Shown here: positions 1-7,586 of the stretch, in pieces | How positions within the stretch are numbered: the first letter of the stretch is position 1 | Layout: every line of letters starts with the position of its first letter | Assembly: GCA_030620695.1 (NCBI GenBank) | Contig: JAUXEA010000011.1 | Span: 1-11,161, forward strand | Length of the DNA stretch: 11,161 nt | Direction: 5' to 3' | Source of the DNA: Candidatus Aenigmatarchaeota archaeon | GTDB taxonomy: Archaea; Aenigmatarchaeota; Aenigmatarchaeia; QMZS01 | Notes under the pieces: model-generated | The model's input: the letters and a program-made list of their open reading frames with translations, nothing else | Database searches by the model: none | What the model was told of the DNA's origin: nothing | Program-made: the position numbers and the translations under genes

Positions 1-60
1 CCATCCGGAGTTGGTGGAACCTGTACAGGAAAAACAGAGTTTGTTGCAATAGGAGAATAA
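1..60 (+). CDS. C-terminal end of an unrecognised protein (5' truncated by window)
   Basis: Reading from base 1, frame 1 is open for 19 codons and ends in TAA at 58-60; the last residues read TGKTEFVAIGE. Only this tail is visible, so no function can be given. It lies 33 bp upstream of a secreted surface-type protein in the same orientation, and its Gly/Thr-rich composition would suit an extracellular protein, but that is a guess. The gap between them (61-93) is almost pure A/T. Confidence 0.45.
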   Translation, partial: PSGVGGTCTGKTEFVAIGE

Positions 61-93
61 AACATATTTCTTTTATTTTTTATTTATAATTTT

Positions 94-1359
94 ATGGTCC
101 CTATTAGATATAAAACAAAAACACTAATAAACAAAAACTTGACAGTCTTTACATTTTTTTTATGTTTTTTGCTACTATTAAATATTACCTGTGCAGGAGG
201 GATTGGTGTTGCTCCATCTGAAATACATCTTTCAAATGTTCTTAGAGGGGGTTATGCAGAAACCATAATTACTATTTCAAACCCAAATGAAGTGCCCACA
301 GATATAACACTTACACCAAAAGGCGTATTTGAAGATTGGGTATTATTTACTTCTGAAACTCCTGAAGCATTTATGCTTACAACCGGACAGATTGTTACTC
401 TTTCTTCTAATACTTTTATAATACCTGCGAAGTCTAATATTCAAATCAGGGCTATTGTAATGCCACCTGCAGACATGCCTGTTGGGGCCTATAATGGTAC
501 GGTTATTGTATATTCAAAGCCGCAGGTAAATGAAACTACAATTAGTCCGTTTGGTACCTCAATAGCAGTTGGTGCAGAGTTGCAGGCTTTTCTGGAAATA
601 ACAGGAGAACAACTTCTGGAATATATAGTTGGTTCAGTTTCTGTTAAAGACGCAGAGGTTGGGTACCCAATAGAATTTCTTGTCTCAGGAAATAATAACG
701 GGAATGTCAGAGTATCTCCACATGTTCAAATAGATATTTTGAATAGAGATAAAACCAAAATTTTGAAATCTGCGGATTTTGACTGCAGTGAAATTTTACC
801 TACTACGGGGAGAACAGATAAGTTTGAAATTTCCTCTGAAAATCTTACAGAAGGTCAGTACTGGGCAAATGTTACAGTATCCTTGGGTGGAAAAACCCTG
901 AAACACCACCTATTAACTTTTGATATACTAGTAGAAGGAGCATTAAAAAGAAAAGGAGAACTGGTGCGCATTGCAAATAAAGTGTGGGTAAAAGTTGGTG
1001 AAGTTGTTAAAATAGATACTGTTTTCAGGAATACGGGAGAGCTAACAGTAAATGCTAAATTTAAAGGTGAAGTTCATCTAAGTGATAAAATTATCTCTGT
1101 TTTAGAGAGTGATGAGATTACTGTTCCTGCTGGAGAGACAGTTAATTTAACAACATATTTTACACCAAAAGAGCAGGGGAGATATATTGTAAAAGGTGAG
1201 GTATATTATTCCAAAAAAACCACTTTTCCAAAAGAAGGAATAATTAATGTTTTGCCAACAGAATCAAAGCCTGTATGGACAGGTATTCAGGACAACTTTC
1301 TCTATATCTTAATAATTGTCATCATAGCATTACTGATAGTTTTACTAAAATATCGATGA
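94..1359 (+). CDS. secreted, C-terminally membrane-anchored surface protein with Ig-like/beta-sandwich repeats
   Basis: 421 residues. The N terminus is a clear signal peptide: basic residues (KTKTLINK), a hydrophobic core at about 16-31 and a likely cleavage site after Cys-Ala at 33-34. The last ~20 residues are one hydrophobic helix (about 402-418) ending in KYR, which would anchor a large ectodomain outside the cell. The ectodomain is beta-rich. Phrases such as ITISNPNEVPTDITL and IDTVFRNTGELTVNAKF resemble the immunoglobulin-like NEW3/CARDB-type domains of archaeal surface proteins (COG1470-like); this is family resemblance, not a firm match. Five N-X-S/T sequons (NGT, NET, NLT, NVT, NLT) suggest N-glycosylation. 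ATG at 94 is the first start after the upstream stop and gives the full signal peptide; no Shine-Dalgarno is visible. Specific role unknown. Confidence 0.85.
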   Translation: MVPIRYKTKTLINKNLTVFTFFLCFLLLLNITCAGGIGVAPSEIHLSNVLRGGYAETIITISNPNEVPTDITLTPKGVFEDWVLFTSETPEAFMLTTGQIVTLSSNTFIIPAKSNIQIRAIVMPPADMPVGAYNGTVIVYSKPQVNETTISPFGTSIAVGAELQAFLEITGEQLLEYIVGSVSVKDAEVGYPIEFLVSGNNNGNVRVSPHVQIDILNRDKTKILKSADFDCSEILPTTGRTDKFEISSENLTEGQYWANVTVSLGGKTLKHHLLTFDILVEGALKRKGELVRIANKVWVKVGEVVKIDTVFRNTGELTVNAKFKGEVHLSDKIISVLESDEITVPAGETVNLTTYFTPKEQGRYIVKGEVYYSKKTTFPKEGIINVLPTESKPVWTGIQDNFLYILIIVIIALLIVLLKYR

Positions 1360-1533
1360 AGGAAAACTAAAGACAATTTTTATTGAGAAAATAAACAAAT
1401 TTCTTTCTGAACGCAACAAAAGAAAAAAAAGCAGAGCAGAGAAAATTGTGGGCAGATTTGATTAAAATATTCTGGAAAACCTGCAAGAGAGGTATGGGAA
1501 AAGGATTATTTGAAGTTGAACTGAAAAAATATC

Positions 1534-1542
1534 TATTTATAA
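1534..1542 (+). promoter_or_regulatory. candidate TATA box for the 1558 gene
   Basis: TATTTATAA lies 16-24 bp before ATG 1558. This is slightly close for a leaderless start at that ATG and would suit a transcript starting just inside it, with translation from the Met at 1579. Inferred from sequence alone in an AT-rich background. Confidence 0.4.
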
Positions 1543-1557
1543 TTCAATAGTTTATTT

Positions 1558-1965
1558 ATGGTGCATAAAAAGAGGAACATGCTGGATAAAATGAATAGAA
1601 GTATAAATGAAGAACGTGAAAAACGATACAAAATCCTTGAACCTTATTATAAAAGGGTTCTAGAATTAAATAAAAGAAAGGCCCCTCCAAATGAGTATGG
1701 AAAGTTGTATAAAGAAATAAAGGAAAATCCAAAATTTGGATTGTCAGATGTAGCTGATAGAAACATGCTTGCTATATCCCGATTAGATTATGACGAAACT
1801 GTTGGAGGTAAATTATATAATGACCCTCTTCAAAAAGAAGCAGCAGAGTTATTAGATGAAATATGCGGTATAATAACAGAACCTTCTTTTGAAAACAAAA
1901 TTGTACCCCCCTCAGATTATATAATCGGTAAAACTTATGTAGAAGCACGAGAAGAACAAAAATAG
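1558..1965 (+). CDS. small charged hypothetical protein
   Basis: 135 residues, not recognised. It is soluble, rich in Lys/Glu and probably mostly helical: the first 60 residues look amphipathic, and there are no Cys pairs, membrane segments or signal peptide. The central stretch SDVADRNMLAISRLDYDETVGGKLY is less charged and could be the folded core. ATG 1558 follows a TATTTATAA box at 1534-1542. The next Met (codon 8, at 1579) is a possible alternative start, since the box is only about 20 bp from the first ATG. The gene converges on rpoB1 with 22 bp between stops, so it does not belong to the polymerase operon. Codon choice is AT-rich like the neighbours, which supports a real gene. Confidence 0.7.
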   Translation: MVHKKRNMLDKMNRSINEEREKRYKILEPYYKRVLELNKRKAPPNEYGKLYKEIKENPKFGLSDVADRNMLAISRLDYDETVGGKLYNDPLQKEAAELLDEICGIITEPSFENKIVPPSDYIIGKTYVEAREEQK

Positions 1966-1977
1966 GTAAACAAATCT

Positions 1978-1983
1978 AAAAAA
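1978..1983 (-). terminator. oligo-T tract after rpoB1
   Basis: Read on the minus strand, a run of six T begins a few bases after the rpoB1 TAA stop, within the 22-bp gap to the convergent gene. Archaeal polymerase commonly terminates at such oligo-T runs without a hairpin; none is visible here. Confidence 0.5.
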
Positions 1984-1987
1984 TCAC

Positions 1988-3789
<1,802 letters not shown>

Positions 3790-3793
<4 letters not shown>

Positions 3794-5271
3794 TCTAGTT
3801 TACCAATTACATTTTTTACTAATTCCTCTTTTTCTTTTTCAATAATTCCTTTGGAAATTGTGGCCATACATGCCAAATGTTTTCTCAAACCTATATTAAT
3901 TCCTTCTGGGGTTTCCTGAGCACAAAATTTTCCCCAGTGGGTCCCGTGTAATTCTCTTGCTTCTGCATGTTCCTGAGAGGAGGAGAGCATGCTTACAACT
4001 GCCCTCACATTTGATAATCTCCTGACATAATTAATCCTGTCCAACCTCTGGGCAACACCAACTCTTCCTCCAACCCACTGACCTGTTGCCAAAGAGGATA
4101 TGATTCTCTTTGTTATATAATTTGATTCAAATAAAGCCTGAATAGCAGGTGTTTTTTTCCTCTTTGTTAATCTTTGATAGTTGTACCTTATTCTGCTTGA
4201 GAGCCCATTTTTCCCAAGTAATAGAGAGCGGAGCAGTATATCAAGATAATATCCTGAAATTTTTATTCTTTTATTTGCTAAGTGGTCAATATCATCTCCT
4301 CTTTGTATCCCCAAACCGACTTTTATTAACCTGCTTGAAATGTGTGCTAAATAATCTGCTTTAACAAGTTGTTTTTCTTCTTTTGTTCCTATGTGGTGAA
4401 GCAAAAAATGATTTAGTAGGTTCTGTACTCTTTCCGGGGGAGTTTCTTTTCCCATTCCCTTAACAAATCTTTCAAGATAGTTTAAGGCATCTGGCTTATT
4501 CTTAACTTCTTCAAATTCATAAATGTTTGTTAAAATTTCTTCATCTAATTTTGGATTATCAGAAATTGCTTCTATTATTTGTTTGTCTGTTTCCAGACCA
4601 AGAGCTCTTATTACAATTACTAAAGGAACATTTCTCAAATTTGAGAAATTCATATAGAGAATATGATTTTTTCTTTCAATCATGTGTCTTTGAATATACT
4701 GATCACTTTCTGAGTTTATTCTCACCATTTCAATCCCTTTTTTCTCTTCTTTTGTTATTATTGCTCTATTATTCGCAACTTCCTCAACACCAACAATAAT
4801 CTTCTCTGTCCCGTTTATTATAAAATACCCGCCAGGGTCATAGATATCCTGCCCAACCTTGACCAATTCTTCTTTTGTAAGTTTTGACGTGGGGTCTAGA
4901 ACAGATTTAATCATTATTGGAAAATCACAAAGTTTTATTTTTACTGGTTCCTGATGCACATCTTCTTCAACTGGAACTACATTTACATAAAGAGGACAAG
5001 CATAATCCAGGTCTCTAATCATTGCTTCTATAGGGGTAATCTTTCTCTCAAATCCATCAGCCTCTTTCAATATAGGTTTCCCAAATTCAACCTTCCAAAG
5101 AAGTAATTTTAGATTTTCTTCTAATGGAATAAATTCAATGGCATCAACAATTTTTTGTACTCCCTCCAGGACAAATTTATTATACGAATCTATAGTATAC
5201 TGAACAACGATTTTGGATAAATCCATCTCAACAATTTTTTTAAATCCTTCAAACAATTGTTTGTCGTTCAT
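3790..5271 (-). CDS. rpoB2: DNA-directed RNA polymerase subunit B'' (N-terminal half of split RpoB)
   Basis: 493 residues, the protrusion/lobe/fork half of RpoB. Recognisable blocks: the N-terminal helix with YTIDSYNKFVLEG; PGGYFIINGTEKIIVGVEE near residue 150; GDDIDHLANKRIKISG near 320; and the fork region LATGQWVGGRVGVAQRLDRI through RELHGTHWGKFCAQETPEG near 450. It ends shortly after the IGLRKHLACMA segment, which is the usual break point between B'' and B' in split archaeal enzymes, so this is a natural split and not a frameshift. Start and stop each share a 4-bp ATGA overlap, with rpoH upstream and rpoB1 downstream. The fork motif reads CAQETPEGIN where CPxETPEGPN is usual (see findings); otherwise the family signature is intact. 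Confidence 0.98.
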
Positions 5272-5513
5272 ACAACCACCCTATAATAAAAGTAATTTTC
5301 CTCTGTATTTAAAACCTTTCTCTTGATTTCTATTATATCTCCTTCCTTTACCTCAAGATTTTTTATTGCAGGGTCATCAGTTTTTATTCTTGGTAATTCT
5401 TTTTCTGTTGCCTTATATTTTTTTAATATTTCCTGCTTTTCTTCTTCTGAAAGTTTTCTGTGCTCTGGAACAAGAAAATTTTTCCCCACATCAATTTCTT
5501 TTTTATCTGTCAT
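5268..5513 (-). CDS. rpoH: DNA-directed RNA polymerase subunit H (RPB5 C-terminal domain homologue)
   Basis: 81 residues, the small archaeal subunit equivalent to the C-terminal assembly domain of eukaryotic RPB5. The signature is clear: LVPEHRKLSEEEKQEILKKY at 14-33, the ELPRIKTDDPAIK block at about 39-51, and the final GDIIEIKRK...YYRVVV. Length is typical. It is the first gene of rpoH-rpoB2-rpoB1 and its TGA overlaps the rpoB2 ATG. The start follows a TTTTTAA box about 22 bp upstream, consistent with a leaderless or near-leaderless mRNA. tRNA-Lys lies 49 bp upstream in the same orientation, so read-through from it is possible. Confidence 0.98.
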   Translation of the reverse strand: MTDKKEIDVGKNFLVPEHRKLSEEEKQEILKKYKATEKELPRIKTDDPAIKNLEVKEGDIIEIKRKVLNTEENYFYYRVVV

Positions 5514-5531
5514 ATTGAAGGCTTTTATTGG

Positions 5532-5538
5532 TTAAAAA
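5532..5538 (-). promoter_or_regulatory. candidate TATA box of the rpoH-rpoB2-rpoB1 operon
   Basis: TTTTTAA on the minus strand, centred about 22 bp before the rpoH ATG and preceded by purine-rich GAAGGG, which could act as a BRE. The same five-T run is also the best terminator candidate for tRNA-Lys, so one short element may end the tRNA and start the operon. It sits within a small inverted repeat (TGAAGG/CCTTCA at 5516-5521 and 5540-5545). Confidence 0.45.
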
Positions 5539-5562
5539 CCCTTCAGCCAAAAGGAGTTTTTA

Positions 5563-5724
5563 TGAGCCCGACGCGATTCGAACGCGCGACTCCCAGGTTT
5601 CTTCTTAGCACCAAAATAAAATCATGGGGCATTATATAATACCCTCAAAACTTTTAAATACACAAACCTCATTAAAGATTTGTTTTTAAAAGCCTGGTGC
5701 TCTACCAGACTGAGCTACGGGCCC
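5563..5724 (-). tRNA. tRNA-Lys(TTT) with one anticodon-loop intron
   Basis: Minus strand. Exon 1 is 5724-5687 and exon 2 is 5598-5563 (74 nt joined). Acceptor GGGCCCG pairs with CGGGCTC (one G-U), D stem GCTC/GAGC with GG in the D loop, anticodon stem CCAGG/CCTGG, loop CTTTTA+A giving anticodon TTT (Lys), T arm GCGCG-TTCGAAT-CGCGT, discriminator A. CCA is not encoded. The 88-nt intron sits at canonical position 37/38. It diverges from tRNA-Ser across only 29 bp and is followed in the same direction by rpoH. Confidence 0.95.
5599..5686 (-). other. intron of tRNA-Lys(TTT), relaxed bulge-helix-bulge
   Basis: On the minus strand the central 4-bp helix is CTTT (5692-5689) with GAAG (5604-5601), including one G-U. 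The 3-nt bulges are TAA (5688-5686) and AAA (5600-5598), each cut after its second base. This leaves a 7-nt anticodon loop. No base-paired helix directly follows the 5' bulge inside the intron, so the junction is a relaxed BHB. The intron body has a hairpin at 5627-5644 (7 bp, loop of 4) and a weaker one pairing 5-nt arms (TTTGT/ACAAA). Confidence 0.85.
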
Positions 5725-5753
5725 ATAAATTAGAAAAATTAAAATAAAGTTAT
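5725..5753. promoter_or_regulatory. shared divergent promoter region of tRNA-Lys and tRNA-Ser
   Basis: 29 bp of nearly pure A/T between the 5' ends of two divergent tRNA genes. TATA elements placed about 25 bp upstream would fall near 5740-5750 for tRNA-Lys (TTTATTTTAA on the minus strand) and around 5724-5731 for tRNA-Ser (CATAAATT). The latter reaches the first base of the tRNA-Lys gene, so two preinitiation complexes could hardly be bound at once. Inferred from spacing only. Confidence 0.5.
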
Positions 5754-5790
5754 GCTGAGGTGGCGGAGTGGTTAACGCGCCAGCCTGGAA

Positions 5791-5873
5791 TTTGCACATA
5801 GTGTAAAAATCGTCGTTGGCGGAAGCCTTATTTTCCGTTAACGCTTTTGCACGTCTGTTTGTGCAAAAGGGTT
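5791..5873 (+). other. intron 1 of tRNA-Ser(GGA), anticodon loop position 37/38
   Basis: 83 nt between CTGGAA and AGCTGG; removal restores a 7-nt loop closed by CCAGC/GCTGG. The flanking bulges would be AAT (5' side) and TTA (3' side), but the would-be central helix (CTGG against AGGG) pairs poorly, so the cut sites could be off by a base. Inside are three possible hairpins: TTTGCAC/GTGTAAA (5791-5807), an 11-bp stem at 5814-5843 with an 8-nt loop, and TTTTGCAC/GTGCAAAA (5845-5868, 8 bp). Confidence 0.75.
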
Positions 5874-5904
5874 AGCTGGTCCTCTATGGGGTCGCAGGTT
5901 CAAA

Positions 5905-6023
5905 CGAGGCTTTTATTGGCTATGCTCATTTTTCTCTGAAAAATGGCACCCCTTTTTGCATTCTGCAAAAAGAAGGAATTGGATAAAAACCCTCGAGTCA
6001 AAAAGTAGAAGCTTATCTGAAAA
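5905..6023 (+). other. intron 2 of tRNA-Ser(GGA), T-loop position 59/60
   Basis: 119 nt within the T-loop. The junction is a full BHB: outer T stem GCAGG/CCTGT; central 4-bp helix TTCA (5899-5902) with TGAA (6018-6021); bulges AAC (5903-5905) and AAT (6022-6024), each cut after the second base; inner helix GCTTTTA (5909-5915) with TAGAAGC (6006-6012). Splicing gives TTCAAAT. The body contains two perfect 8-bp hairpins (5927-5945 and 5952-5972) and sequence shared with the rpoH upstream region. Confidence 0.9.
5920..5982. repeat. hairpin-rich insertion-like segment flanked by ATTGG direct repeats
   Basis: Within tRNA-Ser intron 2, a 58-bp segment (5920-5977) lies between ATTGG at 5915-5919 and ATTGG at 5978-5982. 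It holds CATTTTTC-TCT-GAAAAATG (5927-5945) and CTTTTTGC-ATTCT-GCAAAAAG (5952-5972). The sequences on either side are contiguous, with a single ATTGG, in the rpoH/tRNA-Lys spacer at 5519-5552. There are no terminal inverted repeats and no coding capacity, so mobility is only a suggestion. Confidence 0.5.
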
Positions 6024-6037
6024 TCCTGTCCTCAGCG

Positions 6038-6042
6038 TTTTT
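6038..6042 (+). terminator. oligo-T terminator of tRNA-Ser
   Basis: Five T directly follow the discriminator base G6037, the usual arrangement at the 3' end of archaeal tRNA transcripts. The same T/A-rich stretch runs into the TATA-like box of the next gene. Confidence 0.55.
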
Positions 6043-6048
6043 ATTTAA
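6040..6048 (+). promoter_or_regulatory. candidate TATA box for the 6068 gene
   Basis: TTTATTTAA is centred 24 bp before ATG 6068, the spacing expected for a leaderless archaeal transcript. It overlaps the tRNA-Ser oligo-T terminator. It probably serves the tightly packed run of + strand genes starting here. Confidence 0.5.
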
Positions 6049-6067
6049 TTTAATACATTCCACTTTT

Positions 6068-7036
6068 ATGGAAAATGAAGAAATTCCCACTCACGAGATA
6101 AAAAAACAAGTAAAAAATAGATGGAAAGTTATAGAGGTATTAACTATATTTTTTAAAAATAACTGGAAATTTTTAATAGGTGTACTTTTTCTAGGTCTAA
6201 TCACCAACCAAGCAGTTCAACCTATATTTTCTCCCAGAATATCTAACTTTGAAATAACTCCACTATACCTTCAAGGACTTGAGAATTACAATGAAAATGG
6301 TAGTTATACAGGAACAGAATATTATTTAATTTCAAAATTAGCTTATAATATAGAAACACCTCTATTTCCCGTTTCCAAAAAACTTGTAATAGAATTACCA
6401 AAAAATTTTCAGTTTAATCAAATTTATCTTCTAGGCGGCTATATTAAAAATAATCCTTATATACAATTACCTTCTTTGCTCAAGGATCATTCTCCATCGT
6501 TTATCCCAAGAGATGATTTTGGAGGGAAGATTACCTTAAAAATACTACCGACTGCTAGGAGTGTGCGTTCTTTAAATCAAGATATATTTATAGCAGAAAA
6601 AACTGATATACTTAAAAAATCTCTCGTTGGAGAAGATTATTATTGGTATAGTTATTTGAACACTTTTCCTTTGGAAACCCCAGAAGTAGGTAGATGGGGA
6701 TATCATTTAGGCTATGTATCAACAACTAATTATCCAAACAAAATTTATCAGGTGTATGAACATATAATCCGGAACAATGGGAATCTGGAAATCAGGGGTT
6801 ATGATTTTGATTTCAGTGAAAAGATATTAATATGTGAAGGAGACATAGAACGGATAACATTTGAATCAGATGAAAAAAGCTATATCTCGTTTAGATTGTC
6901 TCCAAAAGAAACAAAAAGAATAATATCATTAACTAGATATGATGAGAATTTAACCGAAGAAGAAAAAGGGAAAAAGCAAATAATTCCTGATTTGATGTGT
7001 AACGAAATTTCAAAAATTTTCTATTCAAAAGATTAA
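6068..7036 (+). CDS. hypothetical single-pass membrane protein
   Basis: 322 residues, not recognised. The first ~30 residues are charged (EIKKQVKNRWK) and would be cytoplasmic. One hydrophobic helix follows at about 33-52 (KFLIGVLFLGLITNQAV), then a ~270-residue domain that is probably outside the membrane. That domain is rich in Tyr, Ile and Asn, looks mostly beta-stranded, and has one Cys in RILICEG-like context and one near the C terminus (LMCNE). No catalytic motif is visible. The start is the only sensible ATG and has a TATA-like box 24 bp upstream. The HemK-like gene begins 5 bp after the stop, so the two are probably co-transcribed. The uncleaved N-terminal anchor fits a type II topology. 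Function unknown. Confidence 0.82.
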   Translation: MENEEIPTHEIKKQVKNRWKVIEVLTIFFKNNWKFLIGVLFLGLITNQAVQPIFSPRISNFEITPLYLQGLENYNENGSYTGTEYYLISKLAYNIETPLFPVSKKLVIELPKNFQFNQIYLLGGYIKNNPYIQLPSLLKDHSPSFIPRDDFGGKITLKILPTARSVRSLNQDIFIAEKTDILKKSLVGEDYYWYSYLNTFPLETPEVGRWGYHLGYVSTTNYPNKIYQVYEHIIRNNGNLEIRGYDFDFSEKILICEGDIERITFESDEKSYISFRLSPKETKRIISLTRYDENLTEEEKGKKQIIPDLMCNEISKIFYSKD

Positions 7037-7041
7037 ATTTT

Positions 7042-7572
7042 ATGAACACCAAAATCTATCCCCCGGATGAAGATTCTTACTTTCTAATTGACTGCCTGAG
7101 AAAGGAAATTGAAAACAGAAAAATTAAAAGTGCCTTGGAAATCGGAACCGGCTCAGGAATTGTTTCTTTTAGTATTGCAAATTTGGTTGAGAAAATTTTG
7201 GCAGTTGATATAAATCCCAAGGCAATTGAATTTGCTCAGGAAAAAGCAGAGTTGCGCGGTTTTAAAAATATTGAATTTAAAGTTACTGACCTGTTTGAAA
7301 ATGTATCCGGAAAATTTGATTTAATATTTTTTAATCCCCCTTACCTGCCCGGGAAAAAAGATTTAAGTTGTACTGGAGGAAAAAAAGGACAGGAAATTAT
7401 TGAAAAGTTTTTGTCTGAAGTCAGGAATTATCTAAATGAAAAAGGAATGGCAATTATTTTATTAAGTTCTTTCAATAAAATTGAGGAATTGGAAAAAAAG
7501 TTTGGGTTAGAATTAATTGGAAAAAAGAAGTTGTGGTTTGAGAGTTTGTATTGTTTTAAACTACTAAATTAA
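7042..7572 (+). CDS. HemK/PrmC-related class I methyltransferase (probable archaeal release-factor glutamine methylase)
   Basis: 176 residues. The start YPPDEDSYFLIDCL (6-19) is typical of the archaeal HemK-related family, where this segment covers the cofactor. The SAM-binding motif I is EIGTGSG (33-39), the acidic residue after strand 2 is in AVDINPK (54-60), and the catalytic NPPY is at 98-101, the signature of enzymes methylating planar amide or amino nitrogens. Archaeal members correspond to eukaryotic Mtq2/HemK2, which methylates the GGQ glutamine of the translation release factor; that substrate is inferred from family. It is shorter than bacterial PrmC because it lacks the N-terminal helical domain, as is normal for this branch. 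It starts 5 bp after the upstream gene and 14 bp before the FKBP gene. Confidence 0.9.
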   Translation: MNTKIYPPDEDSYFLIDCLRKEIENRKIKSALEIGTGSGIVSFSIANLVEKILAVDINPKAIEFAQEKAELRGFKNIEFKVTDLFENVSGKFDLIFFNPPYLPGKKDLSCTGGKKGQEIIEKFLSEVRNYLNEKGMAIILLSSFNKIEELEKKFGLELIGKKKLWFESLYCFKLLN

Positions 7573-7586
7573 ATTTTTATTAATTT

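Larger units (their letters stand above)
5754..6037 (+). tRNA. tRNA-Ser(GGA) with two introns (anticodon loop and T-loop)
   Basis: Exons 5754-5790, 5874-5904 and 6024-6037 join to an 82-nt type II tRNA. Acceptor GCTGAGG/CCTCAGC pairs perfectly, D stem GCG/CGC with GG in the loop, anticodon stem CCAGC/GCTGG, loop CTGGAA+A giving GGA (Ser). The long variable arm is CCTC-TAT-GGGG, the T stem is GCAGG/CCTGT, and the rejoined T-loop TTCAAA+T is canonical. Discriminator is G, as expected for serine; no CCA encoded. Acceptor and T stems only close if both introns are removed, which is strong internal evidence for the gene model. Confidence 0.93.

Noticed and set aside
5651..5661. TATA-like CTTTTAAATAC on the plus strand
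   Set aside because: It lies inside the tRNA-Lys intron and no gene starts about 25 bp downstream on the plus strand, so it is probably fortuitous.
5754..6037. tRNA-Ser region read as separate tRNA halves or as a pseudogene
   Set aside because: All stems pair perfectly once both introns are removed, the discriminator and T-loop are canonical, and an oligo-T terminator follows; all exons are in order on one strand.
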